This document shows positions 1 through 5,357 of a stretch of DNA of 5,357 nucleotides, in pieces. Both the position numbers and the translations under genes were made by a program. Under the pieces are notes generated by a model. That model did no database searches. It saw only the letters and a program-made list of their open reading frames with translations, and was not told the DNA's origin. Source of the stretch: Oligoflexus sp. (GTDB lineage: Bacteria > Bdellovibrionota_B > Oligoflexia > Oligoflexales > Oligoflexaceae); contig JASLCY010000210.1 in the NCBI GenBank assembly GCA_030151925.1, positions 1 through 5,357 on the forward strand, written 5' to 3'. Numbering within the stretch: position 1 is the stretch's first letter; every line of letters starts with the position of its first letter.

Positions 1-193
1 GTTCGGGCGATTGGCGCTCCTGGTTCAGACGGTCGATGCCCTTGATGTACATATGCTGGCAGCGAAGGAGCTCGGCCTTGGCCTCGCTCTTGCGCGCCTG
101 GATCTGCTGCTGGATGAAGACCTGCTGATCGAGCTGCAGCTGGCGGATCTTGATCAAGGGGCCGAGGCGCTGTTTTTTCTGTTTGATGCTCAT
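1..193 (-). CDS. fliJ: FliJ-like flagellar export protein, N-terminal 64 residues (runs off window)
   Basis: Starts at ATG 193-191, inside the end of fliI: the ATGA at 193-190 holds this start and the fliI stop TGA. The frame stays open to the window edge, giving 64 residues plus one base; the 3' end is missing. The protein opens MSIKQKKQRLGPLIKIRQLQ and is entirely polar and helix-forming, with no Gly or Pro between residues 13 and 51, as expected of a coiled coil. Thirteen of the 64 residues are Gln, including QQ at 23-24 and QQQ at 28-30, which is richer than I expect for this family. FliJ is normally a short antiparallel coiled coil of about 140-150 residues that sits in the FliI hexamer and contacts FlhA in the export gate. 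No strong Shine-Dalgarno is visible (a GGGG at 208-205 lies 11 bases away), so coupling to fliI translation is likely. Identity rests on position and coiled-coil character more than on sequence motifs. Confidence 0.8.
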   Translation of the reverse strand, partial: MSIKQKKQRLGPLIKIRQLQLDQQVFIQQQIQARKSEAKAELLRCQHMYIKGIDRLNQERQSPE

Positions 194-1545
194 CTATGCG
201 ACTGCCCCGATAGCACCTTCCGCAGGCCGACGATGGATTCCTCGATCGTGCTGGCCTCGAACTTGCCCTGTTTCAGGAAGGCTTCCATCAAAGGCATGAG
301 CGAGATCGCCTCGTCGAGCTTGATATTGGTCCCGGGCTGATAAGCGCCGATCTGAATCATGTCGAGGGCCGCGTTGTAGGTGCCGAGCAGCTCGCGGAAA
401 TAATTCGCCTGCTGCCACTGCTGCTGAGGGACGATGTCGCTCATCACGCGGCTGGCGCTGGCGCCGATGTCGATCGCCGGGAAATGGCCTTTCACGGCGA
501 GTTCGCGCGTGAGCACGATGTGGCCGTCGAGGATGGAGCGGACGGCGTCCGCCACGGGATCGTTGAAATCATCGCCGTCGACGAGGACGGTGTAGAGGCC
601 GCTGATAGGGCCGTAACCCTGTTTTTGCGGGCCCGCGCGCTCGAGGAGCTTCGGCAGGAGCGAGAAGACCGAAGGCGTATAGCCCTTGGTCGTAGGCGGC
701 TCGCCCACGGCGTTGCCGATCTCCCGCTGGGCCATCGCCACGCGCGTGAGGCTGTCGATCATAAGCATGACGCTGCGGCCGGTGGCCGAGAAATATTCAG
801 CGATCGTCGTGGCGAGCTTCGCGCCGCGGATACGCATGAGCGGAGATTGTTCGCCGGTCACGACGACGAGCACGGAACGGGCGAGGCCCTCTTCGCCGAG
901 ATCGCGTTCGATGAATTCGCGAACCTCGCGGCCGCGTTCGCCGATCAGGGCGATGACGTTGACGTCGGCTTCGCTCTTCTTCGAGATCATGCCCATGAGC
1001 ACGGATTTACCGACGCCCGAGCCGGCCATGATGCCGATGCGCTGGCCTTCGCCGAAGGTGAGGAGGGCGTCCATCGCCCGAACGCCGAGGCCGAGGGCCT
1101 TCTCGATGCGCATGCGTTCGATCGGGTTGGGGGCGTCGCGGTCGATATTATAGGAGGGCAGGCCCTCGCGTATCATGCTCTCGTTGGTATCGAGGGTCTG
1201 CATGAACGGGTCGATGATGCGGCCGAGCAGGTGGTCGCCGAGCGGGACTTCCGAGAAGCTCTTCACCATCTCGATGCTCGAGCCCGGGGATACGCCCTGG
1301 AGGTGCGAGTAGGGCAGGAGGAGGACCTTCTCCTTGCGGAAGCCGACGACCTCCGCGAGGATCGACTCGCGACGATCGGGGGCTTTGATGGAGACGATGC
1401 TGCCGATATGAGAGTTCGGCAAGGTCGCCTCGATCAGGTTGCCGACGACGTCCGTGACCCGGCCGCGGTACGACCAGGGGATGGTTTGGAACGAGGCGCG
1501 GAGCGAAGCGCCATCGAGTTTGCGGATGGGAAGAGCGCCTTCCAT
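190..1545 (-). CDS. fliI: Flagellum-specific ATPase FliI (type III export ATPase)
   Basis: 451 residues, a normal full length. It hydrolyses ATP at the cytoplasmic face of the export apparatus to help unload and deliver rod, hook and filament subunits. The N-terminal beta-barrel spans roughly residues 20-95 and the RecA-like ATPase core 145-370, followed by the helical C-terminal domain. Walker A is AGSGVGKS at 174-181 (Lys180). The catalytic Glu lies in GERGREV (Glu203) and the Walker B Asp in LMIDSLTR (Asp264). The Lys-Glu and Lys-Asp spacings of 23 and 84 match Salmonella FliI (K188, E211, D272). Arg366 in SASRV is the likely arginine finger. GDDFNDPVADAVRSILDGHI (324-343) and IGAYQPGTN (399-407) are family signatures. 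The ATG at 1545 shares its A with the fliH stop (TAATG), and AAGG at 1556-1553 lies 7 bases upstream. A virulence-type SctN ATPase would look similar, but the flagellar neighbours on both sides decide for FliI. Confidence 0.97.
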   Translation of the reverse strand: MEGALPIRKLDGASLRASFQTIPWSYRGRVTDVVGNLIEATLPNSHIGSIVSIKAPDRRESILAEVVGFRKEKVLLLPYSHLQGVSPGSSIEMVKSFSEVPLGDHLLGRIIDPFMQTLDTNESMIREGLPSYNIDRDAPNPIERMRIEKALGLGVRAMDALLTFGEGQRIGIMAGSGVGKSVLMGMISKKSEADVNVIALIGERGREVREFIERDLGEEGLARSVLVVVTGEQSPLMRIRGAKLATTIAEYFSATGRSVMLMIDSLTRVAMAQREIGNAVGEPPTTKGYTPSVFSLLPKLLERAGPQKQGYGPISGLYTVLVDGDDFNDPVADAVRSILDGHIVLTRELAVKGHFPAIDIGASASRVMSDIVPQQQWQQANYFRELLGTYNAALDMIQIGAYQPGTNIKLDEAISLMPLMEAFLKQGKFEASTIEESIVGLRKVLSGQSHR

Positions 1546-2669
1546 TAGCCTACCTTATGCTGGGAATCGAAGAGGCTGAGGTCAGCCTTGTCGAGGAGGT
1601 TTTTGATGATAGTCTGGAGATCTTCGTCTACCGAGGCGTGCTGGCCTTCGACGCGGAAGCTGTAGTCCTTGAGGCCGTCGTCCGCCTTGAGGCGCGAGCG
1701 GAGGCGTTCGTTGCTCCAGTCCTTGAGGTCTTTGGCGACGCGAGGGCTGACGAAGATCTTGAACTCGTCCTCGTTGAGGGCCTCGGTGATGGCCCGTTCG
1801 ATCATCGCCCCGAACGCCTCGGCATTGAGGCTGAATTCGCGGTGGAGCATCGCCTCGACGAAGTTCTTGCAGATCACGTAGAAATTGTTCTGCGCCTGGT
1901 TCAGTATCGAGGATTGCAGGCCTTCGAGGTTCTCTACGATGTTCGAGACCTCCTGGAGGATAGCCTGGATCTTGCTGCGTGATTCCAGCGCCGCCTTCTC
2001 CTCGCCTGAGGCGTAGCCCTTGCGGAACCCTTCTTCGCGGGCTTCCTGGCGAATCGCCTCCAGCTCTTCCTCGCTGATCGCTCTTTCGAGCGGCACGGTC
2101 GCGTTCGAGGCATAGGGGACGAACTCCTCTTCGGGGCCTTCCTCTTCCGCGTAGAAAGTCGGTTCGGGCTGCGGGGCCGGCGCGGCCTGCGGCGCGGGCG
2201 GAGCTATCGGAGCCTCGATGTCGGGAGCGGCCGGCTCCGCGGTTTGCGGGATAGGAGCCTCTTCGGATTTCGGCGCGGCTTCTTCCGCCTCGGACGAATC
2301 AAGGTCCTGCTGACCGGCTCGCGCCTGGTCGAGATCGAAGTCGTCGTCGTCGTCCGTCCTCTGCAGACGGGTCGATTGGCGACGGCGCATGCGTCTCCAT
2401 TCCTCGGTGAAATCAAGGGGATGGATGACGACTCGCTCTTCGGGAACGGTGAACACGGCGTCGATCTCGTGCGATCCGCGCACGGATTCCGCCAACTCCT
2501 CCTTAAGGTGGAGCTTGTTATGGATGATGTTGGCGTTCGCGTTGTCGTGGAACGCGATGGGCGTCTCGCAGATCTCAGCCAGGCTGAAGTCCGTGACGGA
2601 TAAGACCTTGTGGAGAGGGTCGCCCTTCTTGATGAAGCGACCGTTCTTCTTGAAATCAGCGTGGGCCAC
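1545..2669 (-). CDS. fliH: FliH, export ATPase regulator, with long N-terminal extension
   Basis: 374 residues, where FliH is usually about 220-270. FliH forms a dimeric stator that binds FliI and docks it to the C ring and export gate. Three regions are visible. Residues 1-100 form a mixed, probably folded segment I do not recognise. Residues 105-190 are a disordered linker, first acidic (five Asp at 106-110), then rich in Pro, Ala and Glu. Residues 195-374 are the FliH core: a charged helix with the GxxxGxxxG pattern typical of FliH (Gly214, 218, 222), a coiled coil, and the C-terminal FliI-binding domain ending in VDEDLQTIIKNLLDKADLS. The GTG start at 2669 is forced: an in-frame TGA lies two codons upstream, the first internal Met is residue 94, and TAAGGAG lies 8 bases upstream. 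The stop overlaps the fliI start. The core with its position directly before fliI makes FliH secure; the role of the extension is unknown. It is not a FliG fusion as far as I can see. Confidence 0.88.
   Translation of the reverse strand: MAHADFKKNGRFIKKGDPLHKVLSVTDFSLAEICETPIAFHDNANANIIHNKLHLKEELAESVRGSHEIDAVFTVPEERVVIHPLDFTEEWRRMRRRQSTRLQRTDDDDDFDLDQARAGQQDLDSSEAEEAAPKSEEAPIPQTAEPAAPDIEAPIAPPAPQAAPAPQPEPTFYAEEEGPEEEFVPYASNATVPLERAISEEELEAIRQEAREEGFRKGYASGEEKAALESRSKIQAILQEVSNIVENLEGLQSSILNQAQNNFYVICKNFVEAMLHREFSLNAEAFGAMIERAITEALNEDEFKIFVSPRVAKDLKDWSNERLRSRLKADDGLKDYSFRVEGQHASVDEDLQTIIKNLLDKADLSLFDSQHKVG
2340..2354 (-). repeat. (GAC)5 trinucleotide run in fliH linker
   Basis: Five perfect GAC codons on the minus strand encode Asp106-Asp110 of FliH, at the start of the acidic linker. 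It is a short in-frame microsatellite. Expansion or loss of units would change only linker length and not the reading frame. Confidence 0.7.
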
Positions 2670-2677
2670 GTTTCATT

Positions 2678-2684
2678 CTCCTTA
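2678..2684 (-). promoter_or_regulatory. Shine-Dalgarno of fliH overlapping the fliF stop codon
   Basis: TAAGGAG on the minus strand at 2684-2678; its TAA is the fliF stop codon. It lies 8 bases before the GTG start of fliH at 2669. An ATG at 2676 sits only one base after the motif and opens a six-codon out-of-frame reading (MKRGPR then TGA), so it is probably not used. Ribosomes ending fliF stop directly on this site, which suggests coupled translation of the two genes. Confidence 0.75.
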
Positions 2685-4301
2685 GTGCGAGGAAGAATGC
2701 GGACTGAGCAGGATGCGCAGAGCTTCCGTGGTGCGTGCGGGTTCGTTCTTCGCGAGGAACATGATCTGCTCCTGCGGCGTAAGTTTCTCGAACGGGACGT
2801 CTTCCTTGACCTGGACGTTCTGGGCGCTCGACATCTCGAGGTCGGGTTTGAAGTCCTCGATGATCTCCTCCTTCTTCTTCCTTTCCGGATCGTAGGAGAG
2901 CCAGCGGAAGTAGGGACGGACGATGAAGGCGAAGAAGAAGGCGAGGGCGAGGGCCACGACGCCGGCGACGGCCAGGCTCGAGACGTACTTGCGATCCTCT
3001 TCGTGCTTCTCTTTGATCGCCTGCGCTTGGTTCGCCGCGATCTCGAACATCATGTTGTGGACCTTGACCTCGTCGCGGCCGTCCTTGAAGCCGATCGCCG
3101 AACGGACGAGGTCTTCGATCTTCTTCATCTCTTCCGGCGTGCGCGGCGCGAATTCAGGCGCCGTGCCGTCGGTCGGATAGCTTTGGCTGCCGTCGACGAT
3201 CACCGCCACCGAGATGCGGCGGATGTTGCCGACGGGAAGAACCTTGTGGCGCTCGGATTTCGAGACTTCGTAGTTGATGCGTTCGCTGCCGCGTTTGCTC
3301 TTGTTCGAGCTCGAGGTCGCGGCCAGATCCTCCTGCTCGCCGGGCACGTTCGATTTCGCGCCCGGGATGCCAGTGGGGTTCATGCCGCCGGCCGCCATCT
3401 CCTGGTTGGTGGTATTGGAGGAAAGCACGACGACGCGATCGGGATCGATGTCGTTGATCTTCTGTTCCTCTTGCGTGAAGTCGACGTCGACGTCGACCTT
3501 GGCGTCGACGCGGTCCTGGCCTACGATGCGGCCGACCAAGGACTTGATCTTATTGGTCATCTCCGTTTCCATCGTACGACGGTAGTTGAGCATCTCCGCG
3601 GTCTGTTTGGTCGTCGGATCATCGGATTCGACCTTGGTCAGCATTCGGCCTTCCTGGTCGATGATCGTGATCCTGTCGGGCTCGAGGCCCTCCACGGAAC
3701 GCGAAACGAGATGCGTGATGCCCTTCACGACCTTGGGGGAGAGGGTCGCGTTCTGAGCGGTCTTGATGTAGATCGCGGCGGTCGGCTTCTCTTCGTCCTC
3801 TTGGAACAAAGCCTTCTTCGGCGTCACGATGTGGACGCGCGCCGAGTTGATGCCTTCGATCGAGCTGATGGTCCGCGCGAGCTCGCCTTGGATCGCGCGC
3901 TGCTTATTGATGTTCTGCTCGAATTCGGTGCGGGTGAAGTCCTTGTCGTCGAACTTCTCCCAGCCGATCATGCCGTGGGTCGGCAGGCCTTCCTGGGCGA
4001 GCTTGAGGCGCAGGGGCACGACTTGGTCCGCGGGGACCAGGATGCCCTTGGCGTCCAGCACGAAATCCGTGAAGCGCTGCTTCTTGAGCTCGCCCACGAT
4101 CTCGGTGTTATCGCTCTCGGACATGTTGAGGTAGAGGTAGTCGCGGTCCTGCTGCTTTTGCGTCAGCAGGAGCGTAGCGGATCCTCCGACGACCAAAGCA
4201 ATGAACGCAAGCAGACCGATTCTCTTGGGCGGCGTGAGGGCGTCCCAGAAGGTCTTTGCGCGTTGCATGAGCAATCGAAAAAACTCGTTCAACTTTTCCA
4301 T
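2682..4301 (-). CDS. fliF: FliF, flagellar MS-ring protein
   Basis: 539 residues from ATG 4301, close to the usual 520-570. FliF oligomerises into the MS ring in the inner membrane, which houses the export gate and carries the rotor. Positions here count from the possible TTG codon one residue earlier. A short cytoplasmic start precedes transmembrane helix 1 (about 29-48). Next comes the YscJ/FliF ring-building domain (about 50-220), containing GLPTHGMIGWEKFD and INSARVHIVTPKKALF. The FliF C-terminal region (about 230-425) includes the low-complexity loop GIPGAKSNVPG and NYEVSKSERHKV. Transmembrane helix 2 (about 441-462) is followed by a cytoplasmic tail. The tail ends in LTPQEQIMFLAKNEPARTTE and ALRILLS, which lines up with the C-terminal FliG-binding segment of known FliF proteins (compare NDPRVVALVIRQWMS in Salmonella). 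No fliG follows, which is unusual. The Ser/His-rich last residues (SPHSSSH) look like a dispensable tail. Confidence 0.97.
   Translation of the reverse strand: MEKLNEFFRLLMQRAKTFWDALTPPKRIGLLAFIALVVGGSATLLLTQKQQDRDYLYLNMSESDNTEIVGELKKQRFTDFVLDAKGILVPADQVVPLRLKLAQEGLPTHGMIGWEKFDDKDFTRTEFEQNINKQRAIQGELARTISSIEGINSARVHIVTPKKALFQEDEEKPTAAIYIKTAQNATLSPKVVKGITHLVSRSVEGLEPDRITIIDQEGRMLTKVESDDPTTKQTAEMLNYRRTMETEMTNKIKSLVGRIVGQDRVDAKVDVDVDFTQEEQKINDIDPDRVVVLSSNTTNQEMAAGGMNPTGIPGAKSNVPGEQEDLAATSSSNKSKRGSERINYEVSKSERHKVLPVGNIRRISVAVIVDGSQSYPTDGTAPEFAPRTPEEMKKIEDLVRSAIGFKDGRDEVKVHNMMFEIAANQAQAIKEKHEEDRKYVSSLAVAGVVALALAFFFAFIVRPYFRWLSYDPERKKKEEIIEDFKPDLEMSSAQNVQVKEDVPFEKLTPQEQIMFLAKNEPARTTEALRILLSPHSSSH
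3480..3497 (-). repeat. (GTCGAC)3 palindromic tandem repeat inside fliF
   Basis: Three perfect copies of the palindrome GTCGAC, reading the same on both strands. On the minus strand they encode VDVDVD (FliF residues 270-275), a probable beta strand in the periplasmic part. The alternating Val-Asp codons explain the repeat without any further role. Confidence 0.7.
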
Positions 4302-4310
4302 CAACTCTTG

Positions 4311-4315
4311 TCCTC
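4311..4315 (-). promoter_or_regulatory. Shine-Dalgarno of fliF (start ambiguous by one codon)
   Basis: GAGGA on the minus strand at 4315-4311. It lies 9 bases before ATG 4301 and 6 bases before an adjacent in-frame TTG at 4304. Both are acceptable spacings. I chose ATG because TTG is a rare start and the ATG spacing is good. The choice changes the protein by a single residue. Confidence 0.6.
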
Positions 4316-4324
4316 AAAGCTTAC

Positions 4325-4657
4325 TTAGACAGGCATCTTCATGATTTCTTCGTACGCGGCGAGGGCCTTGTTGCGGACTTGCACCATCATGTTGAAGCTG
4401 AGCTCGGCCTGCGTCGCCGACAGCATCGTCTCGTGGATGTTGGTGTCCTTGCCGTTCGCGAGGTCGGTCGCCTTCTTGTCGGCGGTGACCTGGTCCTGGT
4501 TCACGTCGCTGATCGCTTCCTTGAGGTGGTCGTAGAAGCTGGTCTTGCTCTCGCTCTTGCTTTGGCCCGAGATCTCCATCTGGCCGCGACTCTTGAGGTC
4601 GTGCAGCTGCGAGAGCATCGTGTCGTTGAATTTCAAGCCGGAGCCTATAGTACTCAT
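4325..4657 (-). CDS. fliE: FliE, MS ring-rod junction protein
   Basis: 110 residues, the typical size of FliE. It is exported through the flagellar type III system and joins the FliF ring to the proximal rod built by FlgB, FlgC and others; it is also needed for export of later substrates. The N-terminal third is polar and variable, as usual. The conserved helical C-terminal part is clear: an LSATQAELSFNMMVQVRNKA stretch at about 79-98, then LAAYEEIMKMPV to the end, matching the family ending of VRNK...AYxEIMxMxV. There is no cleavable signal peptide, as expected for a type III substrate. Start ATG 4657 is preceded by GAGGGGA at 4670-4664 with 6 bases between. The gene lies 23 bases after flgC and ends 23 bases before the fliF ATG. 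Placement between flgC and fliF is the standard arrangement in many phyla. Confidence 0.96.
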   Translation of the reverse strand: MSTIGSGLKFNDTMLSQLHDLKSRGQMEISGQSKSESKTSFYDHLKEAISDVNQDQVTADKKATDLANGKDTNIHETMLSATQAELSFNMMVQVRNKALAAYEEIMKMPV

Positions 4658-4680
4658 GTCTTGTCCCCTCTAATCAAGGA

Positions 4681-5124
4681 TCACGCGCGACCGATCTCGA
4701 TAGCGGTCGTCGCCATGCTCTTCGCCGAGTTCAAGGCCGTGGTGTTGGCTTCGAAGGCGCGCGTCGCGGCGATCATGTTCACCATCTCGGTCATCGTCTG
4801 GATGTTCGGCATCGCCACGTAACCGTCTTTGTTCGCGTCCGGGTGGGAAGGATCGAGCACCATGCGCGGCGCCTTCGTATCCTTATGGATGTCGACGACC
4901 TGCACCTTCTTGAGCTCGGTGCCGTAGTCCTCGTCGAGCATGCTCTCGAAGTCCGAGGGATTCTCGTTGGTCGCGGAGAAGACCACGTCCTGGCGCTTGT
5001 AGGGGCCGCCCTCGGGAGTACGGGTGGTATTGACGTTCGCCAGGTTCGACGCCAGCACGTTCATACGCACGCGTTGGGCCGCGAGACCGGACGAGCTGAT
5101 GTTCATCGCCTTAAAGAAACTCAT
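4681..5124 (-). CDS. flgC: FlgC, flagellar proximal rod protein
   Basis: 147 residues, complete and of normal length (family about 134-150). FlgC is a proximal rod subunit, exported by the flagellar type III system and assembled on the MS ring/FliE base. The N-terminal rod motif is textbook: MSFFKAMNISSSGLAAQRVR, then MNVLASNLANVNTTRTPEGG (21-40) and PYKRQDVVF. The middle holds the family's DPSHPDANKDGYVAMPNI (91-108). The C-terminal helix includes EMVNMIAATRAFEANTTALN (113-132) and ends TAIEIGRA. These N- and C-terminal helices pair in the assembled rod. The ATG at 5124 overlaps the flgB stop (ATGA) and is preceded by a perfect GGAGGT at 5135-5130, five bases upstream and inside the end of flgB. 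The two genes are therefore overlapping and probably translated together. Confidence 0.98.
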   Translation of the reverse strand: MSFFKAMNISSSGLAAQRVRMNVLASNLANVNTTRTPEGGPYKRQDVVFSATNENPSDFESMLDEDYGTELKKVQVVDIHKDTKAPRMVLDPSHPDANKDGYVAMPNIQTMTEMVNMIAATRAFEANTTALNSAKSMATTAIEIGRA

Positions 5125-5357
5125 ACGCTACCTCCGCTTGCAATCGCATATTTAAGTGTGCCGACCTTCTTGTTGATGAGTTCGACCGTGGCTTTGTAGA
5201 GGATCTGGTTCTCGGCCATCGCCGCCATCTCCTGGTCCACGTCTACCGTGTTGCCGTCCTGGCCCACGCTCTCGGTCGGGCGAACATAGACTTCCGGGGT
5301 GAAGGTGCCGTCGGCTTCCGCCATCCCGTTGATGTAGTGGCGAGGGTCGCTGGCCTT
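5121..5357 (-). CDS. flgB: FlgB, flagellar proximal rod protein, C-terminal 78 residues (runs off window)
   Basis: The reading frame is open from the window edge at 5357 to TGA at 5123-5121, giving 78 residues; the N-terminal half and start are outside. A Met codon at 5324 is internal, since the frame continues upstream through KASDPRHYING, which resembles the TxPRHI-type segment of FlgB. The rest shows the conserved end of FlgB: VRPTESVGQDGNTVDVDQEM, then AAMAENQILYKATVELINKK and a short tail. The DGNTVD motif and the xxAxNxxxYxAxxxLINxKxxxL helix are the main family marks. FlgB is the first proximal rod protein, assembled next to FliE and FlgC. Its end carries the Shine-Dalgarno of flgC and overlaps its start. 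The fragment length is right for about the second half of a 130-140 residue protein. Confidence 0.95.
   Translation of the reverse strand, partial: KASDPRHYINGMAEADGTFTPEVYVRPTESVGQDGNTVDVDQEMAAMAENQILYKATVELINKKVGTLKYAIASGGSV

Noticed and set aside
484..1548. A 354-codon open frame on the plus strand, opposite fliI
   Set aside because: It is antisense to a strongly conserved FliI, has the same Ala/Asp/Arg/Glu-heavy shadow composition, and shows no recognisable motif.
1545..2669. Possible FliG-FliH fusion explaining the missing fliG and long FliH
   Set aside because: The N-terminal 100 residues do not show FliG hallmarks (for example the C-terminal charged torque helix or the repeated armadillo-like helices), and 100 residues is far too short for FliG.
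190..2669. Virulence-type (injectisome) type III secretion ATPase and stator
   Set aside because: FliI-like and SctN-like proteins look alike, but flgB, flgC and fliE are rod-specific flagellar genes in the same coupled operon.
3480..3497. (GTCGAC)3 as a protein-binding or recombination site
   Set aside because: It is in frame within fliF and explained by alternating Val-Asp codons in a probable beta strand; nothing around it suggests a site.
4302..4324. Equal 23-base gaps before fliF and before fliE (4658-4680) as a shared regulatory element
   Set aside because: Beyond a Shine-Dalgarno the two spacers share no evident sequence, and neither contains a convincing promoter or hairpin; the equal length is probably chance.
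2610..4328. A 572-codon open frame on the plus strand, opposite fliF
   Set aside because: It lies fully antisense to a clear fliF, begins with GTG, and encodes a composition dominated by Asp, Leu, Arg, Val and His with no family motifs. Long antisense frames are expected opposite GC-rich genes with biased third codon positions.
5121..5324. A short complete gene starting at ATG 5324
   Set aside because: The same frame is open to the window edge and carries FlgB-like residues upstream of that Met, so this is the end of a longer flgB.

Overview
This window is one continuous block of flagellar basal-body and export genes. All of them read on the minus strand, so transcription runs from high to low coordinates. 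The order is flgB (5' part cut off by the window edge), flgC, fliE, fliF, a long fliH, fliI and fliJ (3' part cut off). Almost every base is coding. The largest gaps are two 23-base spacers, flgC-fliE and fliE-fliF. The remaining junctions overlap or nearly touch: ATGA at flgB/flgC and fliI/fliJ, TAATG at fliH/fliI, and a Shine-Dalgarno sequence sitting on the fliF stop codon for fliH. This is the layout of a single translationally coupled operon. I see no promoter, terminator, RNA gene, mobile element or CRISPR array; the operon's promoter must lie beyond position 5357.

The organism is a flagellated bacterium with a fairly GC-rich genome. The flgB-flgC-fliE-fliF-...-fliH-fliI-fliJ order is common in Firmicutes, spirochaetes and delta-type or Bdellovibrionota lineages and is not the enterobacterial arrangement. 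I lean to a Gram-negative delta-type or Bdellovibrionota-like source, but the sequence alone does not settle this.

The products work together at the base of the flagellum. FliF forms the MS ring in the inner membrane. FliE joins that ring to the proximal rod, which FlgB and FlgC help to build. FliI is the export ATPase, FliH holds and regulates it, and FliJ is the coiled-coil stalk that couples the ATPase to the export gate.

The content is mostly orthodox and I do not see a new system. Two points stand out. First, fliG, the rotor/switch gene that usually lies between fliF and fliH in this gene order, is absent, although the FliF tail still carries what looks like the FliG-binding segment. 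Second, FliH is about 374 residues instead of the usual 220-270. It has an unrecognised N-terminal domain of about 100 residues and an acidic, Pro/Ala/Glu-rich linker ahead of a normal FliH core.
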